DNA from: Clostridiales bacterium
GTDB lineage: Bacteria; Bacillota; Clostridia; Oscillospirales; Oscillospiraceae
Assembly: GCA_021199695.1 (NCBI GenBank)
Contig: JAJQHP010000248.1
Coordinates: 1 to 10,832 of the forward strand
Length of the DNA stretch: 10,832 bases
Reading direction: 5' to 3'
The first letter of the stretch is position 1, and each line of letters starts with the position of its first letter. Positions 1 to 6,800 of this stretch are shown piece after piece. A program made the position numbers and the translations under genes. The notes beneath the pieces were generated by a model, which was not told the DNA's origin, searched no databases, and saw nothing but the letters and a program-made list of their open reading frames with translations.

Positions 1-60
1 GCCCCAGAGTCGGGCCAGATGGGCGGCGGTCTCCTCCGTCCCCCGGATGTGGGGATGCGC
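1..60 (-). other. Out-of-frame start of a YqeK-like HD hydrolase domain
   Basis: Reading the minus strand with codons starting at 60 gives AHPHIRGTEETAAHLARLWG, which resembles the first helix of YqeK-type HD proteins (H-x2-G-T-x2-x-A-x2-L-A). YqeK enzymes cleave diadenosine tetraphosphate, and in Clostridia the domain is often encoded just after NadD or fused to it. The nadD frame is one base different here: it reads RIP and then T-S-G-G-R, where RIP-H-I-R-G-T-E would be expected. One extra C in the CCCC run at 54-51 (GGGG on the plus strand) would join the two frames. I see no start codon or ribosome binding site close upstream in the HD frame, so a separate gene is unlikely. A real frameshift or a homopolymer sequencing error fits best. 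Confidence 0.7.
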
Positions 61-743
61 CTGGCCCGGACCATGGCGGCGCTGACCGCCCGAAGCTCCT
101 CTAAGGTCAGGTGCTTCAAATCCGCCCGGGTCCCGTAGAGCCGGTGGCCCAGGATATAACCCCACACGCTCTCGTCCAGCCACTGGCGGCCTCCGCCCTG
201 GGACAGCTCCTCCCGCACCCGGGTAGAGGACACCTCCACCAGGTCCGGCAGGGTCGCGATCTCCACTCTGGCATTGCAGTCCCGCTCCAGCCGCTCCCGC
301 TGGGCGGCGAACCGCTCCGGCCCGTCTCCCGCCTCCCGGCCAAAGACGCACAGCCCCGCCAGGGCGGCGATGACCTCCGGCTCGTGCCAGCGGTGGAAGG
401 AGAGAAACATATCCGTCCCCATGAGCAGCCACAGCTCGTCGGCCGGATACATGGCCTTCACATACCGGAGGGTGTCGCTGGTGTAGCTCTTGCCCTCCCG
501 GTCCGTCTCCAGGCGCAGCACCTGGACGGGGATGGCCAGCCCCAGCCGGTCCGCCATAATGCCGGTCATGTTCAGCCGGTCCTCCGCCTGGGCGGAGCAG
601 CCGGAGAGGGCCTTGTGGGGCGGCAGCCCCGCCGGGATGAGCAGAAGCTTGTCCAGCCCCAGCCGCTCCGCCGCCCCCCGGGCGGCCGCCATGTGTCCCA
701 GATGGGGCGGGTCAAAGGTGCCGCCGTAAATGCCGATCTTCAT
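1..743 (-). CDS. nadD: Nicotinate-nucleotide adenylyltransferase NadD, 3' end outside window and probably frameshifted
   Basis: NadD transfers AMP from ATP to nicotinate mononucleotide, giving deamido-NAD in the cytoplasmic NAD pathway. The protein begins MKIGIYGGTFDPPHLGH, the nucleotidyltransferase fold with its GGTFDPxHxGH ATP-binding motif. It continues with a PAGLPPHK substrate loop (about residues 37-44), LLMGTDMF and, near residue 180, the second ATP motif SSTRVREEL, so the roughly 200-residue catalytic domain is complete. The ATG at 743-741 overlaps the yhbY stop in an ATGA arrangement, which suggests translational coupling. After residue 200 comes a linker (YGTRADLKHLTLEEL) that in many Clostridia leads into a fused YqeK-type HD hydrolase domain. 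Here the frame changes near residue 230 into low-complexity Arg/Pro sequence, while the HD-domain start is readable one frame over (see next entry). The catalytic assignment is firm. Whether the full gene is intact is open. Confidence 0.93.
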   Translation of the reverse strand, partial: MKIGIYGGTFDPPHLGHMAAARGAAERLGLDKLLLIPAGLPPHKALSGCSAQAEDRLNMTGIMADRLGLAIPVQVLRLETDREGKSYTSDTLRYVKAMYPADELWLLMGTDMFLSFHRWHEPEVIAALAGLCVFGREAGDGPERFAAQRERLERDCNARVEIATLPDLVEVSSTRVREELSQGGGRQWLDESVWGYILGHRLYGTRADLKHLTLEELRAVSAAMVRARRIPTSGGRRRPPPIWPDSG

Positions 744-1066
744 GCCCGGTTTCCCTGCTTCGGCCGCACCAGGACGATCTTGTCCTTCTTGTCCTTCCGG
801 TGGCTGGGCCGGTAGAGGACGAACTTGCTGCCGATGACCTGCACCGGCTCCGCCGGGACCCGGCGGCACAGCTCCTCACAGGCGGTCCGGGCGTCGTACT
901 CCGAGTTCTCCAGCACCTTGCCCTTGACCAGCTCCCGGGCCTCCAGGGCGTCCCGGCACTGGGCGACCAGGTTCTCCGTGATACCGTCCTTGCCCACCGT
1001 CAGAATGGTGTCGATGGTGTTGGCCATGCTGCGCAGCTGGGCCCGCTGCTTGCTTGTCAGTTCCAT
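740..1066 (-). CDS. yhbY: YhbY/CRS1-domain RNA-binding protein
   Basis: This 108-residue protein is a single CRS1-YhbY (CRM) domain, close to the family's usual length of about 95-105 residues. It starts MELTSKQRAQLRSMAN, carries the loop TVGKDGIT (GKDG at 25-28, the GxxG-type RNA-binding loop), then a helix, the ELVKGKVL strand and a final QVIGSKFVLYR strand, and ends in a basic tail. Members bind the 50S ribosomal subunit or its precursor and assist assembly. In Bacillus subtilis the homologue yqeI lies directly before nadD and yqeK, and the same order is seen here. The ATG at 1066 is preceded by AAAGGAGAC (1084-1076) at about 11 nt. The stop overlaps the nadD start by 4 bp. I found no clear promoter in the gap upstream, which is occupied by repeat modules. 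Confidence 0.93.
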   Translation of the reverse strand: MELTSKQRAQLRSMANTIDTILTVGKDGITENLVAQCRDALEARELVKGKVLENSEYDARTACEELCRRVPAEPVQVIGSKFVLYRPSHRKDKKDKIVLVRPKQGNRA

Positions 1067-1130
1067 GGATGTGATGTCTCCTTTATTGTCTGTTAGGCTT
1101 CTTCAAAAGGCCGTTCCATTTGCCTGTTGG

Positions 1131-1250
1131 CGAATTCGCCGGAAACTTGTACGGAACGGAAGTGCATACTGCTCTCCCTCAGTCAGCTTCGCTGACAGCT
1201 CCGCCGTCAAGCGGCACTTCCGCTACGCTCCCTGCCTCAGAGAGGGAGCC
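1131..1250 (-). repeat. Palindromic intergenic repeat, module 1 (with inserted hairpin)
   Basis: This is one of four copies of a structured module found in the two gene-free gaps. In plus-strand order it has the outer CGAATTCGCCGG (1131-1142), a 26-nt spacer, CTGCTCTCCCTC (1169-1180), a perfect hairpin GTCAGC-TTC-GCTGAC (1182-1196) and the closing GAGGGAGCC end (1242-1250). Between the hairpin and the end, about 33 extra bases (about 1203-1235, including a small GCCG/CGGC hairpin) interrupt the second CTCCCTC/GAGGGAG hairpin seen in the other copies. The outer CGAATTCG also lies within a perfect palindrome GGCGAATTCGCC (1129-1140), itself flanked by CCGTTCC (1111-1117) and GGAACGG (1153-1159). 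With module 2 it fills most of the 309-bp yhbY-rdgB gap, where I see no gene. Confidence 0.8.
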
Positions 1251-1270
1251 GAGAGGGTGCGTCAAATCCT

Positions 1271-1365
1271 TGCCTCCCTCCTTGAGGGAGGTGGCACGGC
1301 GTAAGCCGTGACGGAGGGAGAGCAGCAGGCACTACCATCCAGCTCCTATACTCCCGGCGAATACG
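1271..1365 (+). repeat. Palindromic intergenic repeat, module 2
   Basis: This copy is in the opposite orientation to module 1 and forms an inverted pair with it. It has a perfect hairpin CCTCCCTC-CTT-GAGGGAGG (1273-1291), a second perfect hairpin CACGGC-GTAA-GCCGTG (1295-1310), then GAGGGAGAGCAG (1314-1325), a 28-nt spacer and the outer CCGGCGAATACG (1354-1365). The last matches module 1's CGAATTCGCCGG as an inverted repeat at 11 of 12 positions. CTGCTCTCCCTC of module 1 and GAGGGAGAGCAG here are perfect inverted repeats, and the match extends to AGTGC/GCACT (1161-1180 and 1314-1333, 17 of 20). The rdgB stop lies about 10 bp beyond the outer arm, so the hairpins could also affect the 3' end of the rdgB transcript. 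Confidence 0.82.
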
Positions 1366-1375
1366 ATAGACACTT

Positions 1376-1972
1376 TCAGCCCGTCTCCCCCAAATACCCC
1401 TCCAGCACCCTTCCGAATGCCCGGAGGGCGTTGCCCCGGTGGGAGATGGCGTTTTTCTCCTCCGGGGTGAGCTGGGCAAACGTCTTTTTCAGCCCCGGCA
1501 CCCAGAAGATCGGGTCATAACCGAAGCCGTCGTCGCCCATGGGGGCATAGGCCACCGTGCCGTCGCACCGGCCTTCGGCGGTGAGTACTGTCCCGTCGGG
1601 GAACACACAGGCGATGGCCGTCTCAAAGTGGCAGGTCCGGGGGGACAGTCCCTGGAGATTGCGCAGCAGCAGCCGATACCGCTGCTCGTCGGTGAGGTCC
1701 TCCCCGCCGTACCGGGCGGTGTATACCCCCGGCGCGCCGTTCAGCGCGTCCACGCACAGGCCGGAGTCGTCGGAGATGGCGGGCAGACCGCTGGCGGCGC
1801 AGACGGCCTGCGCCTTGAGCAGAGCGTTTTCCGCAAAGGTCGTCCCCGTCTCCTCCACGTCCACCTGGATGCCCAGCTGAGACTGGAGGACGACCTCCAC
1901 CCCCAGCTGTCCCAGCACCTCCTGCATCTCCTTCAGCTTGCCCGGGTTGTGGCTGGCCAGTACGAATTTCAT
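1376..1972 (-). CDS. rdgB: XTP/dITP diphosphatase (RdgB/HAM1 family)
   Basis: The enzyme hydrolyses XTP, ITP and dITP to the monophosphate and pyrophosphate, removing deaminated purine nucleotides from the cytoplasmic pool before they enter DNA or RNA. The 198-residue protein has the family's usual length and all its motifs in order: SHNPGKxxE at 7-15 (phosphate binding), TFAENAxxKA at 45-54, DDSGLCVDAL at 68-77 with the metal-binding and catalytic aspartates, GAPGVYTARY at 79-88, then GDDGFGYDPIF, and SHRGNAL near the C-terminus. The ATG at 1972-1970 shares four bases (ATGA) with the stop of rph, so translation is probably coupled. The same rph-rdgB pairing occurs in Bacillus (rph-ysnA). It ends just before repeat module 2, with no U-tract terminator visible. 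Confidence 0.96.
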   Translation of the reverse strand: MKFVLASHNPGKLKEMQEVLGQLGVEVVLQSQLGIQVDVEETGTTFAENALLKAQAVCAASGLPAISDDSGLCVDALNGAPGVYTARYGGEDLTDEQRYRLLLRNLQGLSPRTCHFETAIACVFPDGTVLTAEGRCDGTVAYAPMGDDGFGYDPIFWVPGLKKTFAQLTPEEKNAISHRGNALRAFGRVLEGYLGETG

Positions 1973-2694
1973 CGCTCCGCCTCCGTCAACACCCGGTTTT
2001 GCAGCTCGATCAGCTCACCGATGCCCTTGGCGCAGTAGCGGACCAGCTTCTGCTGCTCCTCCACATCGAAGGGACGGCCCTCGCCGGTGCCCTGAATTTC
2101 GATGAGCTTGCCCTCCTCGGTCATGACGCAGTTCAGGTCCACCATGGCGGAGGAGTCCTCCTCATACCGCAGGTCGAGGAGGAGGGCGTTTTCCACGATG
2201 CCGGCGGAAACCGCCGCCACGTTGTGGATAATGGGATTTTCCTTGATCCACCCGTTCTTGTGCAGCGTCCGGCAGGCCAGGGCCAGGGCCACAAAGCCCC
2301 CCGTCACCGAGGCCGTCCGGGTGCCCCCGTCTCCCTGGAGCACGTCGCAGTCGATGACGATCTGATAGCCGGGCAGCTTTTTCAGATCCACCGCCGCCCG
2401 GAGGGAGCGGCCGATGAGCCGCTGTATCTCCGCAGAGCGGCCGGAGAGCTTGAGCTTGGACACGTCCCGGCGGCTCCGGTCCCGGTTGGCCCGGGGCAGC
2501 ATATTGTATTCCGCCGTCACCCAGCCTTCGTTTGCGGGGACGTGGGGCGGCACCCGGTTCTCCACCGAGGCGGTGATATACACCTGGGTGTCCCCACACT
2601 TGATGAGGCAGCTTCCCTCGGCAAACCGGTTGATGTTGGGGATGATCTCCACCGGCCGCAGCTGGTCCTTGGCCCGTCCGTCGATCCGTTTCAT
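1969..2694 (-). CDS. rph: Ribonuclease PH
   Basis: RNase PH trims nucleotides from the 3' end of tRNA precursors by phosphorolysis, using inorganic phosphate and releasing nucleoside diphosphates. It usually acts as a hexameric ring. The 241-residue protein matches family length. Visible signatures are RPVEI near the N-terminus, CGDTQV, the SGRSAEIQRLIGRSLRA region at 84-100 with arginines of the RNA and phosphate sites, GDGGTRTA at 121-128, the acidic EDSSAMVDLN stretch at 179-188 with likely metal-binding aspartates, and GTGEGRPF at 202-209. I chose the ATG at 2694 (MKRIDGRAK) over the in-frame ATG at 2727. It has AGGAGG at 2708-2703 with 8 nt spacing and matches the family start, whereas 2727 would lie within ftsY. 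The ribosome binding site overlaps the ftsY stop (TGAGGAGG), so the genes are tightly coupled. Confidence 0.96.
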   Translation of the reverse strand: MKRIDGRAKDQLRPVEIIPNINRFAEGSCLIKCGDTQVYITASVENRVPPHVPANEGWVTAEYNMLPRANRDRSRRDVSKLKLSGRSAEIQRLIGRSLRAAVDLKKLPGYQIVIDCDVLQGDGGTRTASVTGGFVALALACRTLHKNGWIKENPIIHNVAAVSAGIVENALLLDLRYEEDSSAMVDLNCVMTEEGKLIEIQGTGEGRPFDVEEQQKLVRYCAKGIGELIELQNRVLTEAER

Positions 2695-2707
2695 GCAAAA
2701 AGCCTCC

Positions 2708-3574
2708 TCAGATAAACGCCTTGACAAACTCGTCGGCGTCGAAATAGCGCAGATCGTCGATGCCCTCGCCCACTCCGGCGAACTTCACCGGCAGGCCCAG
2801 CTCCTGGGCGATGGCGATGGCGATGCCGCCCTTGGCGGTACCGTCCAGCTTGGTGAGCACGATGCCGGTGATACCGCAGGCCTCCTTGAACTGTTTGGCC
2901 TGGATGAGGCCGTTCTGGCCCGTGGTGGCGTCCAGCACCAGCAGCGTCTCCTTGGAGCAGATGGGGCACTCCCGCTTGATGACCCGGTCGATCTTGTTGA
3001 GCTCGTTCATCAGGTTGGTCTTGTTGTGCAGCCGTCCGGCGGTGTCCACCAGCACCACGTCGGTATACCGGGCGTTGGCGGCGTTGATGGCGTCAAAAAC
3101 CACCGAGGCGGGGTCCGCCCCCTCCCCCTGCTTGATGATGTCCACGCCGCAGCGCTCCGCCCAGATGGTGAGCTGCTCGGTGGCGGCGGCCCGGAAGGTG
3201 TCGGCGGCGGCGAACATGACCTTTTTGCCCTCTTTTTTCAGGATGTTGCCGATCTTGCCGATGGTGGTGGTCTTGCCCACCCCGTTTACCCCGATAAACA
3301 GGACAATGGAGGGCTGGCTGTACAGAATCAGCCGCTTGTCACCCACGTTGAGCATATCGGCCAAAATCTCCCGCATGACGGCCTTGGCCTTCTCCGTATC
3401 GCCGATGCGCTCGGCCTCGCACCGCTCCCGGAGGCGGGCCACCGCCTTTAGTGCGGAGTCCATCCCCATGTCGGAGAGGATGAGGGCCTCCTCCAGCTCG
3501 TCGTAGAAGTCGTCGCTCAGCTTGGTATAGGTGTTGAAGATGTTGATTTTTTTCAGTTTATCAAAAAATCCCAT
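2708..3574 (-). CDS. ftsY: Signal recognition particle receptor FtsY
   Basis: FtsY is the SRP receptor GTPase. It docks Ffh-ribosome-nascent chain complexes at the membrane and hands them to SecYEG. The 288-residue protein has an N helical bundle (about 15-85) and a G domain with GVNGVGKT (95-102, P-loop), DTFRAAA (125-131), DTAGR (177-181), TKLDGTAKGG (241-250) and GVGEGIDDL near the C-terminus. There is no long acidic A domain. The N-terminus MGFFDKLKK is a short amphipathic start, as in many Gram-positive FtsY proteins. I chose the ATG at 3574 because AAAAGGAG lies 9 nt before it and homologues begin MGFFDKL; an in-frame ATG at 3628 adds 18 unlikely residues. It follows smc, the common smc-ftsY order, but a 320-bp gap with two repeat modules intervenes. 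No convincing promoter is visible in that gap. Confidence 0.97.
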   Translation of the reverse strand: MGFFDKLKKINIFNTYTKLSDDFYDELEEALILSDMGMDSALKAVARLRERCEAERIGDTEKAKAVMREILADMLNVGDKRLILYSQPSIVLFIGVNGVGKTTTIGKIGNILKKEGKKVMFAAADTFRAAATEQLTIWAERCGVDIIKQGEGADPASVVFDAINAANARYTDVVLVDTAGRLHNKTNLMNELNKIDRVIKRECPICSKETLLVLDATTGQNGLIQAKQFKEACGITGIVLTKLDGTAKGGIAIAIAQELGLPVKFAGVGEGIDDLRYFDADEFVKAFI

Positions 3575-3642
3575 GGTATATCGCTCCTTTTGGGGTGGTG
3601 TGGGAGAAACTATTTTCCAAAAAATCAAAAATTACGCTATCC

Positions 3643-3731
3643 TGGCTCCCTCCTTGAGGGAGCTGTCAGCGAAGCTGACTGAGGGAGAGCAGTAAACACA
3701 TCCCCCTTCTGGGGGGCTTTCGGCGAATTCG
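3643..3731 (+). repeat. Palindromic intergenic repeat, module 3
   Basis: The module reads GCTCCCTC-CTT-GAGGGAGC (3645-3663), then the perfect hairpin GTCAGC-GAA-GCTGAC (3665-3679), GAGGGAGAGCAG (3681-3692), a 28-nt spacer and the outer CGGCGAATTCG (3721-3731). The spacer holds a separate C5/G5 hairpin (3702-3715). Order and spacing match module 2. The central stem has the sequence of module 1 when that copy is read in reverse. It lies about 70 bp upstream of the ftsY start and would be read in antisense orientation by smc-ftsY transcription. Its C-rich hairpin is not followed by a U tract on either strand, so I do not call a terminator. Confidence 0.82.
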
Positions 3732-3779
3732 TCGAGTCTCCAAAATATCCATTCTTCATTATTTAACGCCAACAGCCAT

Positions 3780-3871
3780 CGAATTCGCCGCAGCATTTGG
3801 ACGTATTGATGGTGCCTGCTGCACTCCCTCAGTCTGCCCTGCGGGCAGCCAGCTCCCTCGGAGAGGGAGCC
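3780..3871 (-). repeat. Palindromic intergenic repeat, module 4
   Basis: This copy is inverted relative to module 3. In plus-strand order it reads CGAATTCGCCG (3780-3790), a 28-nt spacer, CTGCACTCCCTC (3819-3830), the perfect hairpin CTGCCC-TGC-GGGCAG (3834-3848) and GCTCCCTC-GGA-GAGGGAGC (3852-3870). The central stem differs completely in sequence from those of modules 1-3 yet is fully paired. The outer arms of modules 3 and 4 are perfect 11-bp inverted repeats facing each other across about 50 less GC-rich bases (3732-3779). The smc stop lies 24 bp further on, so this hairpin pair would be in the 3' region of the smc transcript. Confidence 0.82.
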
Positions 3872-3894
3872 AAGGGTGCTACCTCTTTCTCATC

Positions 3895-6800
3895 TCACCC
3901 CTCGATGCCCAGCTCCTGCTCCACGTCGTTGAGGTTGATGGTCAGGATGCGGCTGATGCCCTTTTCCTGCATGGTGACGCCGTAGAGGACGTCCGCCTCC
4001 TCCATGGTGCCCCGGCGGTGAGTGATGCAGATGAACTGGGTCTTGTCCGTCATGCCCCGCATATACCGGGCGAAGCGGACCACATTGCTCTCGTCCAGGG
4101 CGGCCTCGATCTCGTCCATCACCACGAAGGGGGTGGGACGGACCTTCAAAAAGGCGAAGTACAGGGCGATGGCCACAAACGCCTTCTCCCCGCCGGAGAG
4201 CAGGGTCAGCACCTTCAGCGCCTTGCCCGGGGGCTGCACCTTAATTTCAATATCGCAGTTCAAAATGTCCTTGGGGTCGGACAGCTCCAGGGTGGCCTTG
4301 CCGCCGCCGAAGAGCTGGGTAAAGGTGAGGGCGAAGGCCTCGCCGATCCTCTGGAACTGCTGGGCGAAAATCTTCTCCATCTCGGTGGTGATGCCGCCGA
4401 TGATGTCGGTCAGCTCTCCCTTGGCCTGCTGCACGTCGTCCCGCTGGCCGGTCAGGTATTCGTACCGTTCGTTCACCCGCTGGAACTCGTCGATGGCCCC
4501 CAGGTTCACGCTGCCCAGGCCGGAGATTTTCCGTTTCAGCTCGCTCACCCGTCGGGCGGCCTTCTGGGTGGATTCCAGCGCCTGCCGCTGGCTCTGGGCG
4601 CCGTCGTAGCTCAGCTCGTAGCTGTCCCACAGCTTGTCCAGCAGTTGCTTTTCCTCCATGGCGGCCTGGGTCTTTTTCTGCTCCAGGGGGGAGCACTCCC
4701 GCTCCATCCGCAGCAGCTCGTCGTTCTTCTCCCGGGCGTCCTTGTCCGTCTGATTCCGGCGGCCCTCCAGGGCCAGCTTCTGGCCGTTCAGGTCGTCGAT
4801 CTGGCTCTGCTGGGCGGCCTGTCGCTGATAGAGGGCGGTCAGCGCCTGCTGGGCGCTCTCGATCTGGCTCTGGAGGCTCTCGTTTTTCCCCTCGAACTCC
4901 CGGATCTGGGCCAGCCGGGACTCCCGGTCGCCGGTGATGTCCCGCTCCATGGATCTCAGCTCGTTGAGGGCGGCCTCGGTGGCGCTCTCCTCCGCCTCTA
5001 ATGCGGCCAGCTCCGCCCGGAGCGCGGCGATCTCGTTTTGCAGTGCCTCCTGCCGGGTGCGCAGGGCGGACTGGTCCTCCTCTTTCCCTGCACTCTCCTG
5101 CCGGGTGGCCTGGGCCTGCTGCTCCAGCTGGGCGATGCGCGCCTCGGCGCTTTGGGTGTCCGTCTCCGTCTGGGTGCTCCTGCCCGCCAGGCTCTCCAGC
5201 TCGGTCCGGCTGACCTGCTCCTGCTGCTCCAGGGCCTCGATGAGGATACGGTACTGGCCCATCTCCCCCTCCAGCTTGAGCACCTGGTCGTCCTGCTCCC
5301 GCTTCTGGCCCTGGGCAGTCTCCACCTCGTAGCCCGCAGCGGAGACATCCCGCTTCGCCCCGTCCAGGATGCTCCTGGCCTTTTCCAGGCTCTGCCGGAC
5401 GCCTACGGCCTGCTCCTTCAAATGCTCCAGCTCGGTGGCCCGGGACAGGATGCCTGCGCTCCGGCTGACGGAGCCGCCGGTCATGGAGCCGCCGGGGTTG
5501 AGCACCTGACCGTCCAGGGTGACGATGCGGAACCGGTGGCCGTACCTCCGGGCCATGGGGATGGCGCTGTCCATGCTGTCACAGACCACCACCCGGCCCA
5601 GGAGATTGGAAAACACATTCTCATATTGGCTGTCATACCGGATGAGGCTGGATGCGATGCCCACAAAGCCCGGCTCCTGCTCCAGCCCCCGCTCCCGGAG
5701 CGCGCCGGGGCGGATATCCGACAGGGGCAGGAAGGTGGCCCGGCCCCCGTCCCGGTGCTTCAGGTATTCGATAGCAGCCTTGCCGTCCTCGGCCCGGTCC
5801 ACCACGATGTTCTGCATGGCGGCGCCCAGGGCGATCTCGATGGCTACGGTGTACTCCTCCGGCGCCCGGAGCAGTCCCGCCACCGGGCCGTGGATGCCCC
5901 TCAGCCGCCCCCGCTGGGCGGCCTGCATCACCGACTTCACCGCCTTGGAATAGCCCTCATACAGCTTCTCCATCTCGGTGAGCATTTTGATCCGGCTCTG
6001 GAGGTCGTTGTCCTCCATGGTCAGCCGGTTGGCCTGACCGGTGCAGGCGTCCAGCCGCTTCTGCCGGGCCTGGAGCCGGAGCTGATAGCCGCTGATCCGG
6101 TTGGCCAGCTCCTCCGCCTGGACCCGGGCCTCGCTGAGCTGGCTCTGCTTGTCCGCTGCCTCCGCCCGGAGGGATTCCAGCCGCCGGGCGTTCTCCTGTA
6201 ATTGGCTCTTGATGGCGGTGTCCCGGTCCAGCAGCTCCTGCTGGGCGGCGGCCAGGGCGGAGAGCAGCGCCCTGGCGTCGGCGGCAGAGGCGGTCTCCGC
6301 CTCTGCTCTGGCCCGGAGGGTCTCGATCTCCTGTCCCAGGCTCCCCGCCTGGGCGGCGAGGGTCTCCCCCGCCAGCTGCTTTTCGCTGAGGGTACGGGTC
6401 AGCTCCCGCTGATTTGCCCGCAACTCCTCCAGCCGGGCCTCTCTCTGGCCGATCTGGGCGGCCACCGAGTCCGCCCGGCCCTCCTGCCGGTCCAGCTCCT
6501 GGGTGAGCCGCTGGGCGTTCTCCCGGTTGTTCTGGACCTTGTTTTTCAAAATGGCGATGTCCGATTCTCTCTGATTGGCCTCTGCGGTCAGGCCGGAGAG
6601 CTGGGCCCGGAGCTGGTCGTTCTCCACGTCCAGCTGCCGCATCTGGGCGGACAGCTCCTCCGTCCGGTGGTACAGCTCCTCCTGCTGGGCGGCGGCCTCG
6701 TCCCGCTGGCGAACGGCGGCGGCGTAATCGCTGTAGAGCTTCCGATTGCCCAGGCGGAGCCGGTCCAGCTGATCCATCCACAGAGAGATCTCCAGCCCCC

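Noticed and set aside
2956-2967. CPIC cysteine pair inside FtsY as a possible metal site
   Set aside because: There is only one pair, with no second cysteine pair nearby to complete a zinc site; probably a lineage-specific loop.
3702-3720. Intrinsic terminator formed by the C5/G5 hairpin after smc
   Set aside because: The stem is only 5 bp and neither strand has a T-rich tract after it; the three T residues on the plus strand are too few.
1131-3871. CRISPR array or tRNA-like cloverleaf from the repeated hairpins
   Set aside because: Four copies in two separate gaps, in alternating orientation and without regular spacers or cas genes. No acceptor stem or TTCGAAT-type T-loop of a tRNA was found.
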